Source of the DNA: UMGS1519 sp963621885
GTDB lineage: Bacteria; Actinomycetota; Coriobacteriia; Coriobacteriales; Eggerthellaceae
DNA: 44,196 nt
Direction: 5' to 3'
Assembly: GCA_963621885.1 (NCBI GenBank)
Contig: CAVFFT010000036.1
Span: 1-44,196, forward strand
In this document: positions 14,687 through 23,069 of the stretch, piece after piece
How positions within the stretch are numbered: position 1 is the first letter of the stretch
How the letters are laid out: each line of letters starts with the position of its first letter
The notes under the pieces: model-generated
What the model was told of the DNA's origin: nothing
What the model saw: the letters and a program-made list of their open reading frames with translations, nothing else
Databases searched by the model: none
Translations under genes and position numbers: made by a program

Positions 14687-17143
14687 ATGAAACTGTCGAT
14701 GAAATGGCTGAGCGAGTATGTTCAGGTGCCCGACGACTTGAAGGCGTTTTGCGACCGCCTCGACCTGACCGGCACGGGAGTCGAAGGCGTCGAGGAAGTG
14801 GGCAACACCTATAACAAGGTCGTTGTCGGACGCATTGCCCAGAAGAAGGTGCATCCCGATTCCGATCACATGTGGGTGTGCCAGGTCGAAGTGGGCGAGA
14901 ACAACCTGGGCGCGAATGGCGAGCCTGAGCCGCTGCAGATCGTCTGCGGCGCGCAGAACTTCAACGAGGGCGACAAGATTCCCGTGGCTCTGGTGGGCGC
15001 GGAATTCGGCGACTTCAAGATCAAGAAGTCGAAGCTGCGCGGCGTGGTCAGCAATGGCATGAACTGCTCCGAGCGTGAGCTTGGCCTTGGATCCAACCAT
15101 GATGGCATCATGATTCTGCCGGAGGATGCGCCGGTGGGCATGCCGTTTTCCGAGTACATGGGCTTCTCCGACAAGATCATCGATCTGGAGATCACCCCGA
15201 ACCGTCCCGACTGCCTTTCCATTGAGGGTCTGGCGCGCGAAGTGGGCGCGATGTATCGCGAGAACGTCACCTATCCCGAGCGGGAGCTTACGGAGGATGC
15301 CGAGGACGCGACCGCCGATCATGTCGATGTGACCATCGAGGATCCTGAGCGCTGCCCGCGCTACACCGCCCGCATCATCAAGGATGTGAAGATCGGCCCG
15401 AGCCCGGATTGGCTTGTGCAGCGTATCGCGAGCTGCGGCGCGCGTTCCATCAACAACGTGGTCGACGCGACGAACTACGTGCTGTTCCTTCTGGGTCAGC
15501 CGCTGCACGCTTTCGACTTCGACAAGGTGAAGTCGCCTGATGGCAAGGCGCACATCATCGTGCGCGGCGCTGCCGACGGCACGCGTTTCACCACGCTTGA
15601 CAATGTGGAGCGCGAGCTGACCTCCGATATGACGGTCATCGCGACGCCCGAGCGCGAGGTCGCGCTTGCTGGCGTGATGGGCGGCCTCGATTCCGAAGTG
15701 ACCGACGACACCACGACGGTTCTGCTTGAGACGGCCACTTTCAGCTCGGGACGCACGAGCCGCACGAGCCGCAACCTCGGCCTGTTCTCCGAGAGCTCGA
15801 TGCGCTACGAGCGCAAGGTCGACGACCGCCGCATTGAGCGCAACGCCGATTTTGCGGCCGCGCTTATCGCGGAGCTTGCGGGCGGCACGGTGTGCAAGGG
15901 CCTCGTGGACGTGTGGCCGGCGCAGTCCGAGCCGGCGGAGCTCGATTTCCGCCTGCCGCGCTTCAACGCGATGATCGGCGCCGATGTCGCGCCGTCCGAA
16001 GTGGTGGACATTCTCGTCCGTCTGGGCTGCGACGTGAAGACGGCACCGAACAAGACCTTCAAGGTGCTCGCTCCCACCTTCCGTCCCGACCTCGAGCGCG
16101 AGATCGACCTCTATGAAGAGGTGCTGCGCCTGTACGGCATGCACAAGGTGGCGCCGACGCTGCCGGGTGGCCGCGAGCGCATCGCCCGCGTGTCGGAGCG
16201 CGAGCATATCGTCGCGCGTCTGCATCGCACGCTTTCCGCCTGCGGCTTGAACGAGACGCAGACCTATTCCTTCGCCGACCCGCATGAGCTCGAAGACCTG
16301 CGGATGGACGGCAGGGAGGACCTCGGCGAGGCGGTTGAGCTCATCAACCCGATGAACGCCGACCAGTCCGTGATGCGCCAGAGCATCATCCCCGGCCTGC
16401 TGCGTTCGGTTGCGCATAACCAGAGCCATGGCGTGCAGAACATTCAGCTCTACGAGTTCGGCAATGTGTTCCTGGGCAGCGCGGGCAAGGCGCTTCCGCG
16501 CGAGCATGACCGCCTTGCGGGCGTGCTGGTGGGCCAGATGGCTCCGCAGTCGTGGAACACCAATCCGGTGCCTTTCGACTTCTTCGACGGCAAGGGCGTG
16601 CTCGAGGCCATCGTGCGCGAGCTCGCTCTTACCAAGGTGCGCTTCAAGGCGCTTTCCGCCGAGGATGCGCCCTGGCTGCAGCCGGGTCGTGCGGCCGAGC
16701 TCCATTCGGGCGGCGCGGTGATTGGCTGGGTGGGCGAGATTCACCCGCTCGCGACGCGTGCTTACGAGGTTGAAGGCGCGGTTGTGGCCTTCGAGCTCGA
16801 TGTGGAGGCGTTGGAGAAGGCGGCGCGCCCGGCACGCGACTTCGTGGATGTTCCCGAGTATCCGCCGGTAACGATGGACGTTGCCTTTGTCGTTGACGAG
16901 GATGTGACCAACGAGAAGCTCATGCAGTGCATGAAGAGCGCGGGCGGCAAGCTGCTGCATACGGTGGCGCTTTTCGATGTGTATCGCGATGCCGATCGTC
17001 TGGGTGCGGGCAAGAAGTCGATGGCCTACACGCTCGAATACCGCGCGGCCGACCGCACACTGACGAGCGAAGAGGCCGACAAGGCGCACAGCAAGCTCGT
17101 GAAGAAGGTTTGCGGCGCGACGGGCGCGCAGGTTCGCGGCTAA
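14687..17143 (+). CDS. pheT: phenylalanine-tRNA ligase beta subunit
   Basis: 818 residues, full length. Domains in order: N-terminal tRNA-binding EMAP-like OB fold (about 40-150, VVGRIAQKKVHPDSDHMWVC and KLRGVVSNGMNCSERELGL), B3/4 editing domain (about 205-380), B5 domain (about 405-480), catalytic-like core, and the C-terminal ferredoxin-like anticodon-binding domain (from about 725, YPPVTMDVAFVVDEDV to the end). ATG 14687 has AGAAGAGG upstream, 35 nt after pheS, same transcript. Confidence 0.97.
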   Translation: MKLSMKWLSEYVQVPDDLKAFCDRLDLTGTGVEGVEEVGNTYNKVVVGRIAQKKVHPDSDHMWVCQVEVGENNLGANGEPEPLQIVCGAQNFNEGDKIPVALVGAEFGDFKIKKSKLRGVVSNGMNCSERELGLGSNHDGIMILPEDAPVGMPFSEYMGFSDKIIDLEITPNRPDCLSIEGLAREVGAMYRENVTYPERELTEDAEDATADHVDVTIEDPERCPRYTARIIKDVKIGPSPDWLVQRIASCGARSINNVVDATNYVLFLLGQPLHAFDFDKVKSPDGKAHIIVRGAADGTRFTTLDNVERELTSDMTVIATPEREVALAGVMGGLDSEVTDDTTTVLLETATFSSGRTSRTSRNLGLFSESSMRYERKVDDRRIERNADFAAALIAELAGGTVCKGLVDVWPAQSEPAELDFRLPRFNAMIGADVAPSEVVDILVRLGCDVKTAPNKTFKVLAPTFRPDLEREIDLYEEVLRLYGMHKVAPTLPGGRERIARVSEREHIVARLHRTLSACGLNETQTYSFADPHELEDLRMDGREDLGEAVELINPMNADQSVMRQSIIPGLLRSVAHNQSHGVQNIQLYEFGNVFLGSAGKALPREHDRLAGVLVGQMAPQSWNTNPVPFDFFDGKGVLEAIVRELALTKVRFKALSAEDAPWLQPGRAAELHSGGAVIGWVGEIHPLATRAYEVEGAVVAFELDVEALEKAARPARDFVDVPEYPPVTMDVAFVVDEDVTNEKLMQCMKSAGGKLLHTVALFDVYRDADRLGAGKKSMAYTLEYRAADRTLTSEEADKAHSKLVKKVCGATGAQVRG

Positions 17144-17298
17144 TTGCGTGAAGCAGGGCGCGCGTGGCTGTGTTGGCGGCGCGTGTCGGTACGCGCGAGT
17201 GCATGACCGCGTGCGTTGCGAGTGCGCGACCGCGCGTGATAACGCTGGGGTCGCGTGACCTTGGACGAATGAAGCAGGCGTGATCAAACGCATGAGAG

Positions 17299-17336
17299 AC
17301 GGGCGTGTTGCCGATGAGGGCAGCGCGCCCGTTTCA
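17299..17336 (+). terminator. terminator after pheST
   Basis: 14-bp stem ACGGGCGTGTTGCC / GGCAGCGCGCCCGT (some G-U pairs), loop of 6, followed by TTCATAT. The rest of 17144-17481 has no gene; a TATAGT (17434-17439) is a weak -10 candidate for the downstream transporter. Confidence 0.65.
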
Positions 17337-17481
17337 TATATCTAGTGGAGCGGCAAGGCGTGTTCCGCCCGTGCTTGTACTTCATAAGGATGTGCGCCAT
17401 ATGGCCTTTTCCACCCTTATTAGGACAATCGGGTATAGTTGATTGAATATCGCGTTATGACCCCCGGGGATGGAGCCGTTC

Positions 17482-20400
17482 ATGATCGAGATTAAAGACC
17501 TGCGGAAATCGTACAAGACAGGCTACTTCGTCAACAAGGCACTTGATGGAGTGAACATCTCGTTCCGCGACAACGAGTTCGTGGCGGTGCTGGGGCCATC
17601 CGGTTCAGGCAAGACGACCCTGCTGAACGTGCTGGGCGGTCTTGACCGCGCCGATTCCGGCGACATCGTCATCAACGGGGTATCGACAAAGGATTACAAG
17701 GCGTCGGACTGGGACACCTACCGCAACCATCGCATTGGCTTCATTTTCCAAAGCTACAACCTCATTCCGCATCAGACGGTGCTGGCCAATGTCGAGTTGG
17801 CGCTCACCTTGGCGAATGTGGGGCGTTCGGAGCGGACGCGTCGCGCCAAGGCCATGCTCGAAAAGGTGGGTTTGGCCGACCATGTGAACAAGCGGCCGAA
17901 CCAGTTGTCGGGCGGCCAGATGCAGCGTGTCGCCATCGCGCGTGCGCTCGTGAACGACCCCGACATCCTGCTGGCCGACGAGCCGACCGGCGCTCTTGAT
18001 GTCGAAACCGGCATTCAGGTCATGGATCTGCTGTCCGAGGTCGCGCGTGACCGTTTGGTCATTATGGTGACGCACAACCCCGATTTGGCACATCAATACG
18101 CCACCCGCATCATCGATTTCAGCGATGGCAAAGTGGTGGGCGATTCGCGGCCGATTACGCCGGAAGAGCTGCGCGCCGCTTCTATGACTGGTGCGGCGGG
18201 TGCGGGCGCACGCCCGGGTTTCGCGGCGGCCCGGACGGCCGCGGCAGCTGCGGGTGTGGCTGGCGCGCATGCGGCAAGCGCCTCTGCTGCTGAGGCCGCG
18301 CAGGCTGCGAGTGCTGGCGCTGGAGCTCATGCCGCCGGCGCAGCTTCTGGTGCCCATGCCGCGGGTGCTGCCTCAGGCTCGGCCTTCGGTGCCCATGCGG
18401 CTGGGGAAGGGTCCGGCTTCGCCGCGCGCGAGCATCGACAGAAGACGAAGAAGGCGTCCATGAGCTTCCTCACGGCGCTTTCCCTTTCCTTCAACAATCT
18501 GATGACGAAGAAGGGCCGTACCTTCCTTACGGCCTTTGCGGGCTCAATCGGCATCATCGGCATCGCGGCCATTCTCGCGCTTTCGAACGGCGTGAACGCC
18601 TATATCGCCGACGTCGAGGAGGAAGCCCTGACGGCCTATCCGCTCACCATCACGAAATCGAGCTTCGACCTCACGAATCTTCTGACGGGCATGGCCGGCT
18701 ATGTCGAAACCGACGAGGATGTCTCTTCTGACGAGAGCCTCATTCCTCAGTCGTCGATCATGACCGACATGTTCGCGAAGGTGAAGAACAACGACCTCAA
18801 ATCGTTCAAGGAGTTCCTCGATAACGGCGGCGACGGCATCTGGGATTACGTGAACGATATCGAGTACGACTATGGCATCACGCCGCTTGTCTACAAGGCG
18901 GATACCTCCGATGGTGTGGTGCAGCTGAATCCTTCATATATGTCAAACGTGTTCAGCAATGGATTGAACTCGAGTTCGCTTTTGAGCTCGGGCAGCGGCA
19001 TGGAGTCCTTCCAGCAGATGCTCGAAGACCAGGGCCTTATCGAATCGCAGATGGAAGTGGTGGAAGGCCGCTGGCCTGAAAGCTACGACGAAGGCGTGCT
19101 GGTCCTTTCGAAATCGGGCAAGATTTCCGACTACACGCTCTACAGCCTGGGTGTGCTCGATACCGACAAGATGGAGGACATGACCAAGCAGGCCCTCAAC
19201 GGCGAAGAGGTCACCGTGCCTGATGACCACGTCGACTTCAGTTACGATGACGCGCTCAATATGACCTTCAAGGTGGTTCCCTCGGTCGATTTGTATCAGC
19301 ATAACGACGACCAGGACACCTGGACCGACATGTCGAATGACAAGAGCTACATGAAGGAGAAGATCGCCGAAGGTGTCGACCTGAAGATCGTGGGTGTGGT
19401 GAAGCCCCGCGAGGATGCGACATCGACCCTGATGACGGAGGGAGTCGGCTATACGCCGGAGCTGACCGAGTATCTGATGGAAACCGCGGCCGATTCCGAG
19501 ATTGTGAAAGAGCAGCGTGAGGACCGCGATACCGATGTCTTCACCGGCAAGACCTTTGAGGAGCTGCAGGACGACGAAGAAGGAAGCGACTTCGATTTCA
19601 GCGAGATCTTCTCGGTAGACGAGGACGCTTTGAGCAAGGCGTTCAGCTTCGATACGAGCGCCTTCGAGAGCATGGGCGACATGGATCTTGATCTCTCCGA
19701 CCTGAGCGGCGGCGATGACGCGACAAGCTCCGCTGCGGGAAGCATGGACGCCTCCGCCCTTTCATCGGCTTTCGACGAAGACACGATGAAGAAGATCATG
19801 CAGGGCGCGCCGCAATTCAGCTTGGGCGATGACGCGCTGGCGGATAGTCTGACCGAAGAGGAACAGCAGCAGCTCGAAAGCGACGCGAACACGATTGCCG
19901 CGGGGTATATCGCCTGGCTTGCCGACGAACATCCCGAGGATCTGGCGAAGATGATGACGGGCGAAGACTACGATGCGGAAGCCTCGTTCTCGAGCTATGT
20001 CACCGATATTCAGGAGAATCCCGAGAAGAATTCCGAAGCGGCGCAGGCGCTTGCGAGCATGACGGGCATGGTTTCGGGAACCCTGCAGCAGCAGATATCG
20101 AAAGCCGTGAGCAACTACATGGTGAACCAGTTTGCGCCGTATCTTTCGCAGCAGATGCAGGCCATCATGACGCAGGCCGCGCAGGCGATGGCGACGCAAC
20201 TGGCGATGCAGATGGCAGAAGAGACGAAGTCCCTGAGCACACGACTGGGCGAGGCGATATCGGGACAGCTGTCGTCGCAGATGAAGAGCATCTCCTCGGC
20301 GCTGCAAGACGGCTTCTCGGTTGATGCGGACGCTTTCGCGAACGCCATCCAGTTCAACATGACGCAGGAGGACCTCACAAGCCTGCTGACCAATTACATG

Positions 20401-21036
20401 AACGCCGACGAGCTCACCTACGATGGAAACCTCTCGAAGCTCGGCTACGCAAGCGCGGACAACCCGGAATCCATTTCCATCTACTCGAAGGATTTCCCTG
20501 CCAAGGAGCAGGTGCTTTCGATCATCGATGGCTACAACGAGAAGGTTTCTGCTGATGGCGACGATTCCGAGAGCATCCAGTATTCCGATATCGCGGGTGC
20601 GCTGATGAGCTCCGTTACCGATATCGCCGACACGATTTCACTGGTGCTTATCGCCTTCGTTTCGATCTCGCTTGTGGTCTCCTCGATCATGATCGCCATC
20701 GTCACCTACATCTCGGTGCTGGAGCGCAAGAAGGAGATTGGCGTGCTGCGTGCCATGGGTGCGAGCCGTGGCAATATCGCGAGCGTCTTCAACGCGGAGA
20801 CCATCATCGAGGGCTTTATCGCGGGCGTGCTCGCTATCGCGGCGGTGCTTCTCGCGTCCATTCCGGTGAACCAGATCATTTGGGATACGCAGCAAGTGCC
20901 CAACGCGATGCAGCTTCCGTGGGACGCGGCGCTTGGCCTTATTGGCATCAGCGTGCTGCTTACCTTTATCGCGGGTCTCATTCCTTCGCAGAAGGCCGCC
21001 CATGCCGACCCGGTGGAGGCGCTGCGCAGCGAATAG
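17482..21036 (+). CDS. ABC transporter, fused ATPase and FtsX/MacB-type permease
   Basis: 1184 residues. Residues 1-225 are a LolD/MacB-type ATPase: Walker A GPSGSGKTT (38-46), signature LSGGQ (142-146), Walker B ILLADEP with GALD. An Ala/Gly/His-rich linker (about 235-320) with GAHAAGAAS repeats follows. The permease begins near 326, with TM1 about 345-372, a very large extracytoplasmic part (about 375-1045, rich in Asp/Glu/Ser/Gln, with a helical Gln/Met/Ala segment) and three C-terminal TMs with the FtsX motif ERKKEIGVLRAMGASRGNI. Such proteins are mechanotransducing or export ABC systems; the substrate is unknown. ATG 17482 is preferred over 17470, as GGAG lies 6 nt upstream. ATPase-permease fusion makes an accessory gene unnecessary; none is adjacent. 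Confidence 0.88.
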   Translation: MIEIKDLRKSYKTGYFVNKALDGVNISFRDNEFVAVLGPSGSGKTTLLNVLGGLDRADSGDIVINGVSTKDYKASDWDTYRNHRIGFIFQSYNLIPHQTVLANVELALTLANVGRSERTRRAKAMLEKVGLADHVNKRPNQLSGGQMQRVAIARALVNDPDILLADEPTGALDVETGIQVMDLLSEVARDRLVIMVTHNPDLAHQYATRIIDFSDGKVVGDSRPITPEELRAASMTGAAGAGARPGFAAARTAAAAAGVAGAHAASASAAEAAQAASAGAGAHAAGAASGAHAAGAASGSAFGAHAAGEGSGFAAREHRQKTKKASMSFLTALSLSFNNLMTKKGRTFLTAFAGSIGIIGIAAILALSNGVNAYIADVEEEALTAYPLTITKSSFDLTNLLTGMAGYVETDEDVSSDESLIPQSSIMTDMFAKVKNNDLKSFKEFLDNGGDGIWDYVNDIEYDYGITPLVYKADTSDGVVQLNPSYMSNVFSNGLNSSSLLSSGSGMESFQQMLEDQGLIESQMEVVEGRWPESYDEGVLVLSKSGKISDYTLYSLGVLDTDKMEDMTKQALNGEEVTVPDDHVDFSYDDALNMTFKVVPSVDLYQHNDDQDTWTDMSNDKSYMKEKIAEGVDLKIVGVVKPREDATSTLMTEGVGYTPELTEYLMETAADSEIVKEQREDRDTDVFTGKTFEELQDDEEGSDFDFSEIFSVDEDALSKAFSFDTSAFESMGDMDLDLSDLSGGDDATSSAAGSMDASALSSAFDEDTMKKIMQGAPQFSLGDDALADSLTEEEQQQLESDANTIAAGYIAWLADEHPEDLAKMMTGEDYDAEASFSSYVTDIQENPEKNSEAAQALASMTGMVSGTLQQQISKAVSNYMVNQFAPYLSQQMQAIMTQAAQAMATQLAMQMAEETKSLSTRLGEAISGQLSSQMKSISSALQDGFSVDADAFANAIQFNMTQEDLTSLLTNYMNADELTYDGNLSKLGYASADNPESISIYSKDFPAKEQVLSIIDGYNEKVSADGDDSESIQYSDIAGALMSSVTDIADTISLVLIAFVSISLVVSSIMIAIVTYISVLERKKEIGVLRAMGASRGNIASVFNAETIIEGFIAGVLAIAAVLLASIPVNQIIWDTQQVPNAMQLPWDAALGLIGISVLLTFIAGLIPSQKAAHADPVEALRSE
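18322..18405 (+). repeat. in-frame repeats coding for GAHAAGAAS in the ABC linker
   Basis: Two adjacent 27-nt units (18322-18348 and 18349-18375) and a partial third (18388-18405) encode Gly-Ala-His-Ala-Ala-Gly(-Ala-Ala-Ser). The units differ at several third positions. Probably a flexible spacer that may vary in length between strains. Confidence 0.7.
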
Positions 21037-21118
21037 AGAATGTGAACGGGGCGGAGCTGTCCATGCTTGCCTCGTGCCCGGAGGATAGGCGCGTGATTCC
21101 GAGCGCTAAACAGCCGGC

Positions 21119-21157
21119 CCGCGCCCAGCATGACCCGCGCCCAGCATGATCCGCGCC
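21119..21157. repeat. short tandem repeat, 16-nt unit
   Basis: CCGCGCCCAGCATGAC (21119-21134), CCGCGCCCAGCATGAT (21135-21150) and a partial CCGCGCC (21151-21157), between the ABC gene and its terminator. No function is evident. Confidence 0.7.
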
Positions 21158-21205
21158 GCACCCAAAAGCCGGCATGCGTTCACCAGCCGCTTCGAGCAGA
21201 AACAG

Positions 21206-21231
21206 AACAGGGAGCCCGCGGGCTCCCTGTT
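21206..21231. terminator. bidirectional hairpin between convergent genes
   Basis: 11-bp perfect stem AACAGGGAGCC / GGCTCCCTGTT with loop CGCG. It serves the rightward ABC gene and the leftward FKBP gene; on the minus strand it is followed by CTGTTTCTG. Confidence 0.7.
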
Positions 21232-21274
21232 GCATTAACGGGCGCGACCTCGTGGCCGCTTTTCGTGGCGTTGT

Positions 21275-21700
21275 CTACTCGACGGTCAGCAGCGTGATCT
21301 CGAAGTTGAGGTCCTTGCCCGCCATCTCATGGTTGAGGTCAAAGGTGACCAGCTTGTCGTCCATGGAGACGACCTTCGCCTGGAAGGGGTGGCCATCGGC
21401 GGTCTGCAGAATGACGGTTCCGCCAACGGGAAGCTGCTCGGCGTTGGGAATCTGCGAGACGGGCACCGACTGCACCATTTCCGCGTTGTATTCGCCATAC
21501 GCCTCGGCGCAGGGGATATGCACGGTGCGGGTTTCTCCCACTTCCATCTCGTTGACGGCAGCGTCAAAACCCGGAATCATCTGGCCGGCCATGCACACGA
21601 ACTCGAGGGGCACATTCCTGTCATAGGAAGAATCGAACTTCGTGCCGTCGTCGAGCGTGCCCGTGTAATGGACGCTAACCTTCTTGCCGCTGTTGCTCAT
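21275..21700 (-). CDS. FKBP-type peptidyl-prolyl isomerase, SlyD-like
   Basis: 141 residues with the FKBP fold interrupted by the insert-in-flap domain of SlyD. VSVHYTGTLDDGTKFDSS starts the FKBP part, the flap insert spans about 70-115, and the C-terminal DLNHEMAGKDLNFEI signature returns to the FKBP core. It lacks the His-rich nickel-binding tail of E. coli SlyD. Probably a cytosolic folding catalyst. Start ATG 21700 has a GGAGG-like site upstream on the minus strand. It lies 27 nt downstream of the glutamate-cysteine ligase gene on the same strand, so they may share a transcript. Confidence 0.92.
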   Translation of the reverse strand: MSNSGKKVSVHYTGTLDDGTKFDSSYDRNVPLEFVCMAGQMIPGFDAAVNEMEVGETRTVHIPCAEAYGEYNAEMVQSVPVSQIPNAEQLPVGGTVILQTADGHPFQAKVVSMDDKLVTFDLNHEMAGKDLNFEITLLTVE

Positions 21701-21727
21701 GGAAAACCTCCTGCTGATTATTGCTGA

Positions 21728-22999
21728 TTATTCGAAAACGGTCATTTCTGCGAGTGTGACATGCGTGAACGCATAGGTCGTGAGGGGCTCGAGAATCTCG
21801 CGCTCCTCGCGGGTGAGATGCGTCTTTGCGATGACGTTCATCTTCTCGGCGAGCTGCCAGGCCTTCTTGCCGTAGACCTGCGCCTCGTAGCCCTCGTTCA
21901 TCAGGGAAAGCTTTGCGAGGGGGATATCGCGCGCCTTCACCTTGCCAAGCAGGTTTTCGAGCTCGTCGAGCGCCTCCTTCGTGTAGAAGCAGCCCTTGAC
22001 CAGCGTGGCGAGAGCGGCTGCGTACTTGGTGGGCAGCGCGTCCGCGGAGCGCAGCTCGATGTACTTGTTCAGGCGCACATCGGGGAACACCATCGAAAGC
22101 GCGTGCTTCACGTCGGCTTCCGTCATCGGGGTGTCCGCGAAAATCTCGCCGAAGGTGCGCTCGTCGGCCGTCTGGTTGCCGTCGGCATCCATCGCCACGA
22201 CAGCGGGAGTGTCGAGAATCCATTCCGCGTACTTCGCGAACGTGAAACCGTCCTCCATGACGCCGGGGACGACACCGCAGCGCGCCTGGTCGGTGCCATT
22301 CCAGATTTCGGTGCGAACGAGGTAATGCTCGCGCAGCTCTCCTTCGAACATGACGGTGTTGTCGCACATCATGGCGATGATCGGGGAAGCGGCGGTGGCA
22401 AGGCGGAGCTTGCGTGCCATGTCGGCCTCATCGGCGTAGTCGATGCTCACCTGCGTCGCGGCCGAACCGCGCATCATGCAGGTGCCGTATCCGCCGATTT
22501 CGGTGAAATGCTTGTCCATGATCTCGTAGCGCTTCTTCGGAGCAAGCTCGATGTCGGCTGCGGCATCGACGGGCGGGTAGCCCATGAGCACGGCCATCTG
22601 ATCGGTGCCCTTGAGGGCGTCTTTCAGCTCGTCTTCAAACTCGTCGAGGAACTCGAGCGCCACCGAGGTGTCGCTGAAAGGTCCGCACGAGAGCTCGACC
22701 TGGCCGCCCGGCTCAAGGGTGACCGTCTCCTGGATGCCGTCTGCCACGCGGGAAAGGCCGATGAGATGGTCGTTCTCGAAGACCTTCTCGTCCCATTGCG
22801 CGGAAAGCTTTTCAAGCAGGCTCTCGATGCCGTTTTCGCCGGAATAGGGAATGCGCTTGCCGCCGTTCGCGCTCAGGATTTGGTGCTCAAGCTCGATTCC
22901 GACGCTCGTGGAACGCGCGTCGGCTCCCGAAGCGAGATAATCCACAATCGCTTGGATGTTTTGCTCCCGGCATGACTGAGTCTCAGGTGTCTTTTCCAT
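21728..22999 (-). CDS. glutamate-cysteine ligase (GCS2/plant-type, EgtA-like)
   Basis: 423 residues. ATP-dependent joining of glutamate and cysteine to gamma-glutamylcysteine. Motifs: VGIELEHQIL, LEPGGQVELSCGPF, MRGSAATQVSIDY (substrate pocket) and DVRLNKYIELRSADALP. It belongs to the GCS2 superfamily shared by plant GshA and actinobacterial EgtA. No glutathione synthetase or ergothioneine gene is adjacent, so the end product (gamma-Glu-Cys itself, glutathione or ergothioneine) is open. ATG 22999 has GAAGGG a few nt upstream and is divergent from the dehydratase gene with about 70 nt between them. Confidence 0.9.
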   Translation of the reverse strand: MEKTPETQSCREQNIQAIVDYLASGADARSTSVGIELEHQILSANGGKRIPYSGENGIESLLEKLSAQWDEKVFENDHLIGLSRVADGIQETVTLEPGGQVELSCGPFSDTSVALEFLDEFEDELKDALKGTDQMAVLMGYPPVDAAADIELAPKKRYEIMDKHFTEIGGYGTCMMRGSAATQVSIDYADEADMARKLRLATAASPIIAMMCDNTVMFEGELREHYLVRTEIWNGTDQARCGVVPGVMEDGFTFAKYAEWILDTPAVVAMDADGNQTADERTFGEIFADTPMTEADVKHALSMVFPDVRLNKYIELRSADALPTKYAAALATLVKGCFYTKEALDELENLLGKVKARDIPLAKLSLMNEGYEAQVYGKKAWQLAEKMNVIAKTHLTREEREILEPLTTYAFTHVTLAEMTVFE

Positions 23000-23069
23000 G
23001 TAGTACCCTTCGTAGCGGTATCATCAGTTTTTCGGGGGCAGATTGTAACGCACGGCGGAAGGCACGGCC

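Noticed and set aside
14648..17293. Long minus-strand open frame (881 codons) opposite pheT
   Set aside because: Arg/His/Leu-rich low-complexity translation, no motif, and fully antisense to an unmistakable pheT; a GC-composition artefact.
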